In this document: positions 23,595-32,492 of the stretch, piece after piece
Layout of the letters: each line of letters opens with the position of its first letter
Position numbering within the stretch: position 1 is the first letter of the stretch
Assembly: GCA_963714875.1 (NCBI GenBank)
Contig: CAVQQI010000012.1
Span: 62,001 to 126,000 of the forward strand
DNA from: JBAOHV01 sp963714875
Lineage (GTDB): Bacteria > Actinomycetota > Acidimicrobiia > Acidimicrobiales > Microtrichaceae
Reading direction: 5' to 3'
Length of the DNA: 64,000 nucleotides
The notes under the pieces: generated by a model
What the model saw: the letters and a program-made list of their open reading frames with translations, nothing else
Databases searched by the model: none
Told to the model about the DNA's origin: nothing
Translations under genes and position numbers: made by a program

Positions 23595-24836
23595 ATGAGT
23601 GCGATCGTCGTCGAAGGCGTCTCGAAGCGGTTCCGGCTGCAGACCGACCGGGCGCACTCCATCAAGGAGCTCATCACCCGGCGCGACCGCAACGCGGGCG
23701 TCGACCAGTTCTGGGCGCTGCGCGACGTGACGCTCGAGATCCCGCAGGGCTCGATGTTCGCGCTGGTCGGTCACAACGGATCGGGCAAGTCCACGCTGCT
23801 GCGCTGCATCGCGGGGATCTACCGGCCGACCGAGGGCAGCGTCAAGGTCGATGGCCGCATCTCGACGCTGCTCGAGCTGGGAGCCGGTTTCCACCCGGAT
23901 CTGACCGGCCGCGAGAACGTCTACATGAACGCCACCATCCTGGGCATGTCGCGCAAGCAGATCGACGGCGTGTTCGACGAGATCGTCGAGTTCGCGGGTA
24001 TCGGGGACTTCATCGACTCGCCCGTGAAGATCTACTCCAGCGGCATGTACGTGCGGCTGGGGTTCTCGGTCGCCATCCACGTGGACCCCGAGATCCTGAT
24101 CATCGACGAGGTCATCGCGGTCGGTGACCAGGAGTTCCAGCGGCGGTGCTACGAGCATCTCTACGAACTCCGACGCAAGGGCGTCACGATCGTGGTCGTG
24201 ACCCACGGCATGGACACCGTGCAGACCATGTGCGACTACGCCGCATGGCTCGACCACGGCGTCCTGCAGGAGGTCGGGGACGCGCCGGCAGTGGCGTCGA
24301 ACTACCTCCGGAAGGTCAACCAGAACGAACAGGATCACCTGGTCGAACGCGCCGATGCGGCAGTCGCCGAGGACGGCGACGCCGACACCGGGGGTGACGC
24401 GGGTACTGCTCGATCGCCGGTGCGCATCCTCGACGTGGTGTTCAGCGCCCCCGACGGCACGTCCCAGCCAACCGTGACCGCTGGTGAGCCGATGTCGATC
24501 GACATCCAGTTCGAGACCGACCAGCAACTCGACGATCCGGTGTTCGGCCTGGTGGTCCACGCGGTCAACGGCACCCACATCACCGGCATCAACACCCGCA
24601 TCTCGGGAATCGACACGGGTCAGGTCCGGGGGCGGGGGACCATGCGCTTCGTCGTCCCGGCGCTCTTCCTGAACCCTGGTGACTACATGATCTCCGCGGC
24701 GATCACCGATCACATGATCCAGCACTTCTACGTCGACGACTACCAGCGGTGGCGGCTGTCGGTGCGAGAGAGCGGACACCTCTCGGCACACGGAATGGTC
24801 GACCTGATGGGGTCCTGGGCACTACAGCCCGGCTGA
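23595..24836 (+). CDS. wzt: Polysaccharide ABC exporter, ATPase with C-terminal glycan-binding-type domain
   Basis: Residues 1-245 are the ATPase: Walker A GHNGSGKST, the Wzt-specific ELGAGFHPDLTGRENVYMNA, signature YSSGMYVRLGFS and Walker B ILIIDEVIAVGD. After an Asp/Ala-rich linker (about 245-272) comes a beta-rich C-terminal domain (about 274-413). It shows VFSAPDGTSQPTVTAGEP, FGLVVHAVNGTHITGINT and FLNPGDYMISAAI, matching the Wzt_C fold. In Gram-negative O8/O9a systems this domain recognises the methylated chain end before export. Its presence (413 residues in total against about 270 for domain-less versions) argues that only finished, capped chains are exported here. The gene converges with the membrane-protein gene at 24840. 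Confidence 0.9.
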   Translation: MSAIVVEGVSKRFRLQTDRAHSIKELITRRDRNAGVDQFWALRDVTLEIPQGSMFALVGHNGSGKSTLLRCIAGIYRPTEGSVKVDGRISTLLELGAGFHPDLTGRENVYMNATILGMSRKQIDGVFDEIVEFAGIGDFIDSPVKIYSSGMYVRLGFSVAIHVDPEILIIDEVIAVGDQEFQRRCYEHLYELRRKGVTIVVVTHGMDTVQTMCDYAAWLDHGVLQEVGDAPAVASNYLRKVNQNEQDHLVERADAAVAEDGDADTGGDAGTARSPVRILDVVFSAPDGTSQPTVTAGEPMSIDIQFETDQQLDDPVFGLVVHAVNGTHITGINTRISGIDTGQVRGRGTMRFVVPALFLNPGDYMISAAITDHMIQHFYVDDYQRWRLSVRESGHLSAHGMVDLMGSWALQPG

Positions 24837-24839
24837 GGC

Positions 24840-26607
24840 TCAACCGCCGGGCGCCAGCCGTCCGTTGCCCGCAGCTGGTCCTGCAGTGCTCCGGGCATCA
24901 CCCACAGGGCCTCGTCCAGGCGTTCCTCGGCGGCGATCATCTCTGCGTCCAGTTCCGTCTGCGAGCGGCCAGTCGCGACGAGCGATGACGAGGTCGGTAC
25001 GGGGACGATCACCCTCGGAGCTGTCGAAGAACTCGACACGGGTCTGCGGCAGCCAGAACTGGTACCCGTTTCGGCCGTAGAGCGTCTGTTCGGACTCGTC
25101 GTAGGAGATCCGGGGCACGTCCGCATCCAGGTCCAACACCTGGGTGTGCAGCTGGACGAGCGACTGCCACGGCGTGTCCAGGACACCCATCGTGCGAACC
25201 TCGCCCGCCACCGACAGCGACACGAACGCCACCGCGACGACAGCCAGGCGCCACAGGGCGAGGCGAACCGGGATCGCCGACGGCCACAGCGACGATCACC
25301 GTCGCCCCGAGGGACGCCCACACGAACGGGATCTGCTGTTGTGCGGGGTCGATCCACGCTGCGATCCCGGCCACCGACAGCGCGGCGATCGGGGCGCCTT
25401 CGTAGAACCCGGGCAGCGAGACCAGCCGTGTGCCGAGCCCGAGGACGGGAATAGCGATCACCGGTACCAGACGTTGCCAGGTCGCGACCGGGCTCGCAGC
25501 AGAACTGCAGCCCCCAGGAGCAGCACGACCGGCATCAGGGCATCCAGGTAGCGGCCGTAGATGACGTAGTCGAGACGAGTGCCCCGCCCCGCGCCCTGGC
25601 CATCGCCGGCACCGTGACAGCCGCGACGGCCGCGATCGACCCGGTCACGAAGCACCACGGCCCGAGGGCCCGCTCCTGGAGCTCGTCCAGGGTCCGACGG
25701 ACGAGTTCGATCACGCCGAACGCGAGCCAGTCCCACCGAGGCGGTCACCAGGTACCAGCTCTGACCGAGCATCGTCGCCATCAGCGCACGGGGTCGGGTG
25801 TCGGGCAGGCTCGGCCGAGCTGCCGCTGAGAGCCGGCTCGTCGTGGCGTGTAGATCGCGGTCTTGAGCCACCGGTTGAGCGCTTCGGACGCCCACCACGA
25901 CGAGCGGCCGCAGCCATCCCGGCGAGCGGACGCCAGTCCCGATCGCCGCACCGCGTCACCGCCAGCAGGAGCACGGCGACCGCCACGATGCCGATCGCCC
26001 GCCCGTGCAGCGCGTAGAGCCAGGCGGACGAGCGCACCCAGCGAGCACGGCGGCCGAGGCGCTCGACGACGCTCCCAGAAGTGCCAGAACGCAGCGACCA
26101 CTGCCACGGCAGTAGCTGATGGCCAGCGCAGCGACTCGGTGTAGACGTAGCCCGACATCAGCACTCTGCCCGGGGTAGAGCGCAGCGACGGCTGCGGCCG
26201 AGCACCGCAGGGATCGGAGCGAGACCGCAGGACCTTGCGTCCGAGCCAGCGTCAGGGGCACCACCGGCGAGCCCGCTCAGCGCAGCGGTCAGGGTCAGGG
26301 CAGCTCGATACTGGACTCCGGCGTCGCTGAGAACACCCAGTTCAACGGTGTGAGCAACAAGCGACCAGCCGCCTGGTAGAAGCCCATCTGGTGCAGCCGT
26401 ACCCCGTCAGCCAGGCCGGCGATGCGCCCGGCCGTTCATCAGGTAGCCGATCTCGTCCTCGAACACCATCGGTCCACCTGTGTCGAGACCCGGGAGCAGG
26501 TGCACCACGAACACACCGAGTATCGCGAGAGCCATGTAGAACGGCCGCACCGAGTCGGTGTCGGCAGCCCGGTCGGTCGGTGCAGCAGAGTCCACGCGCT
26601 CGCGCAC
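24840..26607 (-). CDS. Multi-spanning membrane protein, heavily frameshifted
   Basis: Coding similarity runs through all three minus-strand frames, jumping about ten times, so no long open frame survives. Ordered fragments from the GTG at 26607 include MALAILGVFVVHLLP, FEDEIGYLMNGR (an acidic first loop as in GT-C enzymes), LMSGYVYTESLRWPSATA, LDYVIYGRYLDALMPVV and IPVLGLGTRLVSLPGFYE. A soluble tail follows, with DADVPRISYDESEQTLYGR and AEMIAAEERLDEALWVMPG. About 580 residues would result after repair. The start is 3 bases after the stop of the DUF2142-type gene, so the two form an operon. Nearly all jumps are +1, which fits insertion errors better than decay, but a true pseudogene cannot be excluded. 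The exact stop is unresolved. Probably a GT-C-like or glycan-modifying membrane enzyme. Confidence 0.55.
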
Positions 26608-26610
26608 CCG

Positions 26611-28246
26611 TCAGGTCGGTTCCGCGATCGGCCGCCGGGCGCGACGCGGCCCGGAGCACGCGGCGACAGCGGTACGCAGCGCGACCGCCACCACGACGAC
26701 CGTCGCCAGCACCGGCAGGACCAGGACGACACGGGTGGCAAGAGCCGGCAGCGCGCTCCATGCGATCACGGCGTCCAGGCGAGCCCCCCGACCTGCGCCA
26801 TCGCCGCCCCAGTACCCGGTCACCATCGACCACGCCAAGGCCAGATGTAGACCTGCACCGCAGCTGAGGAGCGACCAGGCTGCCGGAGCGGCGAGCGATC
26901 GCTGGCGTGTCGGGCCCATGAGTCCGGCGACCTGTCGTAGACCGATCGTCAACAGGACAGCGACCGGAACCAGTAGCCCGAACAGATAGCGGCCCTGCAC
27001 GGCGGGGAGGTTCGCAGTCCGCACATGCTCGGGCCAGTTCGTGAAGAGCAGCAGCCCCACTTCGGCGGCACACAGCGCCACCAAGGCCGCGGTGTACCGG
27101 CGCCGGCGCCGGTCGAGCAGCGCGGCGGCGCTCAGCAGGACAGCCGCTCCGGTGAGTCCGTGGAAGAGCTGCCAGGGCAGCGCAACACCTGTCCGGCGTG
27201 CTGGCATTCCCCAGAACGTTCCCGACAGTCGGTCCACCCAGCGATGTGTGAAGGACCACAGCGACGGTTCGGAACCCCTCGACCGCCGGGGACTTGGTCA
27301 GGCCGGAGACCTGCGGATCGCCGTAGGTGATCAGGTTCTTGACATACCAGCTTGCTCCGGCCCCGAGGGCCACTGCAGCGCCGCCGATCGTCGACGCGGA
27401 TCTGCCACGCCGCCACGGCAGCAGTGCGCCGAGCAGCACGATGGCTGCGGCCCATGCCAACACCGGGGCAGCGGTCGCCTTCGTCAGCGCCGCAACCGCA
27501 GCACCGCTCATCCCGATCCACGCGTCTGACGGTCGTCGGGTGGAGATGTACCGGAGCGTGAAGGCGACCCCGACGGCACCGCCCAGGATGACCAGCGCGT
27601 CGCTGTTGACCGACGCCCCCACGAAGGTCGCCTGGGGCACCAGCAGCGTTGCCGCCGCAGCGACGCCCGCGACCCCGGCCGACAGCCCGGTCGAGCGTAC
27701 TGCGACAGCTGCCAGCAGCGGCAGCGGCGCGGTCAGCAGCACCGAGAGCAGGCGGTACAGCTCCAGTTCCCGGTCCCAGGACCACATCCCCGCCGGCGTC
27801 ACGCTGCCGATCGCCGTCGCAGCAGTGGCGACGACCGCGTAGTAGGCGGGTGGGTGCTGCGTCATCTGGTTGAGCGAGTCGGAGCTCGCCCCGGGCGGAG
27901 CCAGTTCGTCGATCCGCGGACGGTCGGGTCGGGGCACGGCGTCGCCGGTGCGCAAGGGCGGCTGGGGGCGCTCTGCTGCAGAGGTGACACGCGCACCGAG
28001 AGCCTCCACGTCGGGATCGACGCGGACCATTCGGTTCGGAGGGTCGATGCCGAGGCGCTGTTGGTGGCGGCGCACCATGTCGACGTGGGTCAGTTCGTCG
28101 GGTGCTCGCAGCGGAGGGACCAGGACGGAGTACGCCACTCCGAACACCAGGCTGAGCAGCACAGCCGCCCACACGACGGGGTGCATGTCCCTCAGAGAGG
28201 ACGAGGTGCGGATGGCCGTCAGGTCCTGACTGGTCGCGTCGGCCAT
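26611..28246 (-). CDS. DUF2142-type membrane protein (one frameshift)
   Basis: A polytopic protein of about 544 residues after repair. The first outer loop has LVPPLRAPDELTHVDMV, followed by NQMTQHPPAYYAV, both typical of the DUF2142 family of predicted membrane glycosyltransferase-like proteins found in surface-polysaccharide clusters. Later segments include WVDRLSGTFWGMPAR and AVQGRYLFGLLVPVAVLL. A single extra base near 27255-27270 splits it; without it the join reads WSFTHRWVDRLSG. The ATG at 28246 has TATCGT 7 bases upstream, and the gene is divergent from the GT2 gene at 28363. Function unproved. Confidence 0.72.
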
Positions 28247-28253
28247 CCGGACG

Positions 28254-28324
28254 ACGATAGTGCCGGCGCGAACATCGCCCGCGCCGGTCGGACAACGATC
28301 GGCACGACCCCGGTGCCGTAGAGT
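28254..28324. promoter_or_regulatory. Divergent promoters for 28246 (-) and 28363 (+)
   Basis: Minus strand: TATCGT at 28259-28254, 7 bases from the ATG (leaderless type). Plus strand: TAGAGT at 28319-28324, followed by a 38-base leader with GGAGG at 28348-28352 before the GTG start. Confidence 0.5.
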
Positions 28325-28362
28325 CCGACCCTGTTCGAGCGTGCCGTGGAGGATCCCGTCGA

Positions 28363-29319
28363 GTGAAGCTGATCATCCAGATCCCGTGCTTCAACGAGGA
28401 GGCCACCCTGCCGGGGACCCTTGCGGACCTGCCGCGTGAGGTTCCTGGCTTCGAGGCGGTCGAGTGGCTCGTCATCGATGACGGCAGCTCGGACCGAACC
28501 GCCGAGGTCGCGACCGAACTCGGCGTCGACCACGTCGTCCGGCTCACCGAGAACAGGGGACTGGCGCACGCCTTCCTGACCGGGCTCGACGCCGCGTTGC
28601 GAGCGGGCGCCGACGTGATCGTCAACACCGACGCGGACAACCAGTACGACGGGTCCTGCATCCCCGATCTGGTCGCCCCGATCGTCGAGGGTCGAGCCGA
28701 CCTGGTGGTGGGGGAGCGGCCGATCGAGTCCGTCGACGACTTCTCGCCGCTGAAGAAGCGGCTCCAGCGTCTCGGCAGCGGCGTGGTGCGGGCCTTCTCG
28801 GGCACGACCGTGCGCGATGCGGCCTCGGGGTTCCGTGCGTTCGATCGTCGAGCGGCGTTGCGGACCCAGGTGTTCGGCAAGTACTCCTACACGATGGAGA
28901 CCCTGGTCCAGGCCGGTTGGGAGGGCATGCGCGTCGTCGGGGTGCCGATCCGGGTCAACCCCGCAACCCGCCCGTCCCGTCTGGTCAAGAGCATCCCGCG
29001 GTACATCTGGAGATCGGCGACCGCGATCGTTCGGGCGTTCGCGCTCTACAAGCCGTTCCGCTTCTTCTTCGGCATCGGATTCGTCCCGTTCGTCATCAGC
29101 TTGGTGCTGGTGGCGCGCTGGTTCTACCTCACGACCTTCACCGACGATGTCGCGAGCAGGGTCCCCAGCGTCGTGGCCGCCGCAGTTTTCCTGTTGCTCG
29201 CTGCACAGTTCTGGATCCTCGGGCTGCTGGCTGATCTGCTGTCGGCCAACCGCCGGCTGCTGTCGGAGGTCCGGGTCATGTCGCGTCGAGCAGACCTCGA
29301 GCGTCCGGACGCTGCATGA
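28363..29319 (+). CDS. GT2 polyprenyl-phosphate sugar synthase-like with two C-terminal TM helices
   Basis: A 318-residue DPM1/GtrB-type enzyme. It has IIQIPCFNEEATLPGTL, VIDDGSSDRTAEV, the metal-binding VNTDADNQYDGS, and ASGFRAFDRRAAL. Two hydrophobic helices (about 228-250 and 265-285) end the protein. GGAGG 11 bases before the GTG supports this start. The stop overlaps the ATG of the GT4-methyltransferase fusion. It would load a sugar onto polyprenyl phosphate for outer-face transferases such as the nearby multi-spanning proteins. Confidence 0.84.
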   Translation: MKLIIQIPCFNEEATLPGTLADLPREVPGFEAVEWLVIDDGSSDRTAEVATELGVDHVVRLTENRGLAHAFLTGLDAALRAGADVIVNTDADNQYDGSCIPDLVAPIVEGRADLVVGERPIESVDDFSPLKKRLQRLGSGVVRAFSGTTVRDAASGFRAFDRRAALRTQVFGKYSYTMETLVQAGWEGMRVVGVPIRVNPATRPSRLVKSIPRYIWRSATAIVRAFALYKPFRFFFGIGFVPFVISLVLVARWFYLTTFTDDVASRVPSVVAAAVFLLLAAQFWILGLLADLLSANRRLLSEVRVMSRRADLERPDAA

Positions 29320-31202
29320 ACGCCGATGGGTCCCACGCCACGGCGCAGCCGCGGCGGACCGCGGTGTTGTTCGGTTCCTTCGACGAGCACCGCCACCCCC
29401 GGGTGACGGTGCTGCGCGAGGGGCTGATCGACGCCGGCTGGGATCTCACGGTGGTGAACGAGCCGCTGGGTGCCTCGACAGCGGACAAGGTCGCGGCGGC
29501 CAGATCGCCCCTCGCTGCGATGAGGTTCATCGGTCGCGTGCTGCGTTCGTGGGTCCGTCTGCTGGTCCGGGGGCGCCGCATCCCCGCACCCGACGTGGTG
29601 GTCGTCGGCTATCTGGGACACCTCGACGTGCACCTGGCCCGCCTGCTCTGGCGACGATCGGAGCTGGTGGTGGACCACCTGGTCGGGCTGGCCGACACGG
29701 TGAGGGACCGCGGTCTGGACACCGGCCCCACCCTGCGGCTGCTGGATCTGGTGGACCGTGCTGCGTTGGGTCGGGCCGACGTCGTGGTGGTGGACACCGA
29801 CGAGCAGCTGGCGCAGCTGCCGAGCGCCGCTCGTGGTCGGGCCGTGGTCGTGCCGGTGGGCGCCGCGCACATCTGGTTCGAGCGCTCGGCACCCCCGCCG
29901 CCGCCGCCGCTGCGGGTGTGCTTCGTCGGACTCTTCACGCCGCTGCACGGCGCCCCGGTGATCGGCCGAGCGCTGGCCATCCTCCACGAACGAGGCGTAC
30001 CGATCGACGTGTCGATGGTCGGAACAGGACAGGACCTGTCGGCGACCCGGGCTGCGGCAGGTCCGGCCGCGGCAGACATCGATTGGATCGACTGGGTCGA
30101 CGCGGCCGACCTTCCCTCGTTCGTCGCCTCGCACCACGTCAGCCTGGGCATCTTCGGCACGACCCCGAAGGCGCTGCGGGTGGTGCCGACGAAGGTGTAC
30201 CAGGGCGTGGCCGCCGGCACGACGGTCGTCACCTCCGACACGGCTCCGCAGCGTCGTGCGCTCGGTGACGCAGCGGTCTTCGTGCCGCCGGGCGAGGCCG
30301 TTGCGCTGGCCGACGTGCTGACCGAGCTGGCCGAGGGCACCCGCCCGTTGGTCTCGGCGACGTCGGCCGAACCGGCGCGCTTCACGCCCGTCGAGGTGGT
30401 GGCACCGCTGCTGCGGCAGCTTCGGGCTGTGAGGCGGTCGCCGCGGGACCTGGCTCCGGGCCCGGCGCTCTCACCGGCAGCCTGGTTGCGCTTCGACGTC
30501 GCTCGACGGCACCTGGAGCACACCGGTCCCCTGCGGGTGCTGGAGATCGGTCCGGGCCGCGGAGCGATCGCCGCTCGCCTGGTCGCCGCTGGCGACGACT
30601 ACACCGGTGTCGAGCTCTCGCCCGACTCGCGGGCTGCGACCGCCGAGCTGCTCGCCGGCGTGGCCGGCGCGCAGGCACGGGTCGTCGGGTCCCTCGATGA
30701 GGTCCCTGCTGCGGAGCGGTTCGATCTGCTCTGTGCCTTCGAGGTGCTCGAGCACATCGAGGACGACGTCGGGGCGCTGCGCGAGTGGACCGAGCGTGTC
30801 CGGCCGGGGGGAAGCGTCGTGCTGTCGGTGCCTGCCTGGCCGGATCGCTTCTCGATCACCGACGAGGAGGTCGGACATCTGCGCCGCTACACCCCCGAGG
30901 GGTTGGTCGGCCTGGCGCAGGCGGCCGGGCTGTGCGGGGTCGAGGTCGAGCTGTACGGGTTTCCCCTCGGGTATGTCCTGGAGCCCGCCCGCAACGTGAT
31001 GACACGTCGGGCCCGGGCGCACGTCGGTGCGCAGGAGGAGAGCGCCTCGGAGCGCACGCAGCGCAGCGGCGCCTGGCATCAGCCGCCACGCTGGGCCAAC
31101 GCCGGGGTCCAGGCGGTCACCTGGCCGTTCCGGGTGGTGCAGCGACGTGTGTCGGGTCGAGGAACTGGCCTGGTGCTCCATGCCACCGTGCCCATGGTCT
31201 GA
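29316..31202 (+). CDS. GT4 glycosyltransferase fused to a methyltransferase (628 aa)
   Basis: Residues 15-370 are a GT-B domain: TAVLFGSFDEHRHPRVTVL, VVDHLVGLADTVRDRG, VCFVGLFTPLHGAPVIG and KVYQGVAAGTTVVTSD in the donor site. Residues 385-575 are a class I methyltransferase: VLEIGPGRGAIAARL (motif I), FDLLCAFEVLEHIEDD (motif IV), RPGGSVVLSVPAW and HLRRYTPEGLVGLA. The fusion suggests that one sugar is added and methylated in succession, a natural design for a chain-capping or decorating step. The start overlaps the preceding stop (ATGA). The acceptor is unknown. Confidence 0.82.
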   Translation: MNADGSHATAQPRRTAVLFGSFDEHRHPRVTVLREGLIDAGWDLTVVNEPLGASTADKVAAARSPLAAMRFIGRVLRSWVRLLVRGRRIPAPDVVVVGYLGHLDVHLARLLWRRSELVVDHLVGLADTVRDRGLDTGPTLRLLDLVDRAALGRADVVVVDTDEQLAQLPSAARGRAVVVPVGAAHIWFERSAPPPPPPLRVCFVGLFTPLHGAPVIGRALAILHERGVPIDVSMVGTGQDLSATRAAAGPAAADIDWIDWVDAADLPSFVASHHVSLGIFGTTPKALRVVPTKVYQGVAAGTTVVTSDTAPQRRALGDAAVFVPPGEAVALADVLTELAEGTRPLVSATSAEPARFTPVEVVAPLLRQLRAVRRSPRDLAPGPALSPAAWLRFDVARRHLEHTGPLRVLEIGPGRGAIAARLVAAGDDYTGVELSPDSRAATAELLAGVAGAQARVVGSLDEVPAAERFDLLCAFEVLEHIEDDVGALREWTERVRPGGSVVLSVPAWPDRFSITDEEVGHLRRYTPEGLVGLAQAAGLCGVEVELYGFPLGYVLEPARNVMTRRARAHVGAQEESASERTQRSGAWHQPPRWANAGVQAVTWPFRVVQRRVSGRGTGLVLHATVPMV

Positions 31203-31234
31203 GCCCGGTCGTCAGGAGGCACCGGCCCGACCGG

Positions 31235-31240
31235 TACAGT
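31235..31240 (+). promoter_or_regulatory. -10 box TACAGT, leaderless-type promoter
   Basis: TACAGT ends 6 bases before the GTG at 31247, which fixes the start of the pyruvyltransferase-like gene inside a longer open frame. Confidence 0.55.
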
Positions 31241-31246
31241 CGCCCG

Positions 31247-32491
31247 GTGCCTGACATCCGGCCCACCGTCCGCCACGTGCTGGTGGTCAACCAGCACGGT
31301 GACAACACCGGCGACGAGGCAGCGCTGCGCGCCATGCTCGACGGGCTCGCGGATCGGATCGGTGCGGTCAGGTTCACCGTCCTCCACCAGTTCAGAGAAG
31401 CATCCAGTTGTGTCGACACGCCCCACGACATCGAGTGGCAGCGCCTCGTGCTGCCGCCGGTGCAAGCGCTGGGACTCGTCCTGCACACGCTCGGATCGCT
31501 CGTCGGGCTCCGCCCGAGGTGGCTGCTCGGCCCGGCCGCACGCGCTGTCGTGGACGCCTACCGCAGCGCCGATCTGGTGGTCTCGGCGCCGGGCGGTCCC
31601 TATTTCGGAGACCTCTACTGGCAGCACGAGCCCGTCCACTGGTTCTACGTCTGGCTCGCCAGGGCGAACCGGCGTCCGCTCGGGCTGTACGCAACCTCGG
31701 CCGGACCCTTCCGGCTCCGCTGGTTCAATCCGTTCCGTCGCGCGACCTATCGATGCTTCGACCGGGTCGTGCTCCGCGAGGAGGTCTCGGCACGTCATGT
31801 GCAGCAGCTGACCGGTGGGCGGATCCGACCCGAGGTCACCGCCGATTCGGCGTTGCAGCAGCGCGTGCCGGCCCGGCCGGTGTCGGAGTGGTCCACGGCT
31901 CCGCCGGCGGCAGAGTCGATCGTGATCGCCGTGTCGGCCATCGACCGGCCCTATGTGGGTGATCCCGATCCGGCAGCCAGGAAGCAACGATACGACCGGT
32001 CGATCGTGGCAGCGATCTCCGCGGTGGCGGAGCGCAGCGATCGGCCGGTGCACGCGGTCTTCGTGCCCCAGCTCCAGTCCGAGGCGCACGACGACACGGC
32101 GTATCTGCGACGGCTCGGTCGGCAACTGGAGGGTGACGTCACGTGGGAGGTCGTGGGTGGGCGGCATTCCAGCATCGAGCAGCGTGGAGTGTTCGGTGCC
32201 GCTGACGTCGTCCTCGCTGGCCGCTACCACCCCGCGGTGTTCGCTGTCTCCGCCGAGGTGCCCGTGCTCTGCGTGCCCTACGAGCACAAGGCGGCGGGTC
32301 TGATGGCGGCGGCAGGGCTCTCGGAGTTCGCGGTCGACCTCGAGGACGTGACCCCGGAGCGGCTGGCCGAGGTCGCCGCGGAGCTGTGGGATCGACAGCA
32401 GGAGATCCGTGAGACCCTGCGCCGGACGGAGCCGGCACTGCGAGAGCTCTCGGGGCGCACCAGCGACCTCATGGTCGAGTTGCTCGACTGA
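31247..32491 (+). CDS. Polysaccharide pyruvyl transferase family protein (CsaB/WcaK type)
   Basis: A 414-residue GT-B-like protein. It has VVNQHGDNTGDEAALRAML at the N-terminus, the family's SAPGGPYFGDLYW, VVLREEVSARHV in the linker, VFVPQLQSEAHDD and AGRYHPAVFAVSAEVP with the conserved R-H-P near the active site. Family members add pyruvate ketals from phosphoenolpyruvate to sugars; such ketals can anchor S-layer proteins or give the glycan negative charge. The GTG at 31247 is chosen because TACAGT lies 6 bases upstream. It converges with the flippase-like gene, one base apart. Confidence 0.8.
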   Translation: MPDIRPTVRHVLVVNQHGDNTGDEAALRAMLDGLADRIGAVRFTVLHQFREASSCVDTPHDIEWQRLVLPPVQALGLVLHTLGSLVGLRPRWLLGPAARAVVDAYRSADLVVSAPGGPYFGDLYWQHEPVHWFYVWLARANRRPLGLYATSAGPFRLRWFNPFRRATYRCFDRVVLREEVSARHVQQLTGGRIRPEVTADSALQQRVPARPVSEWSTAPPAAESIVIAVSAIDRPYVGDPDPAARKQRYDRSIVAAISAVAERSDRPVHAVFVPQLQSEAHDDTAYLRRLGRQLEGDVTWEVVGGRHSSIEQRGVFGAADVVLAGRYHPAVFAVSAEVPVLCVPYEHKAAGLMAAAGLSEFAVDLEDVTPERLAEVAAELWDRQQEIRETLRRTEPALRELSGRTSDLMVELLD

Positions 32492-32492
32492 A

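Noticed and set aside
24740..24840. Extension of the frameshifted membrane protein into the wzt 3' end
   Set aside because: One minus-strand frame stays open to 24740, but the residues beyond 24840 look random and lie opposite the conserved Wzt tail. The exact stop cannot be fixed from this sequence.
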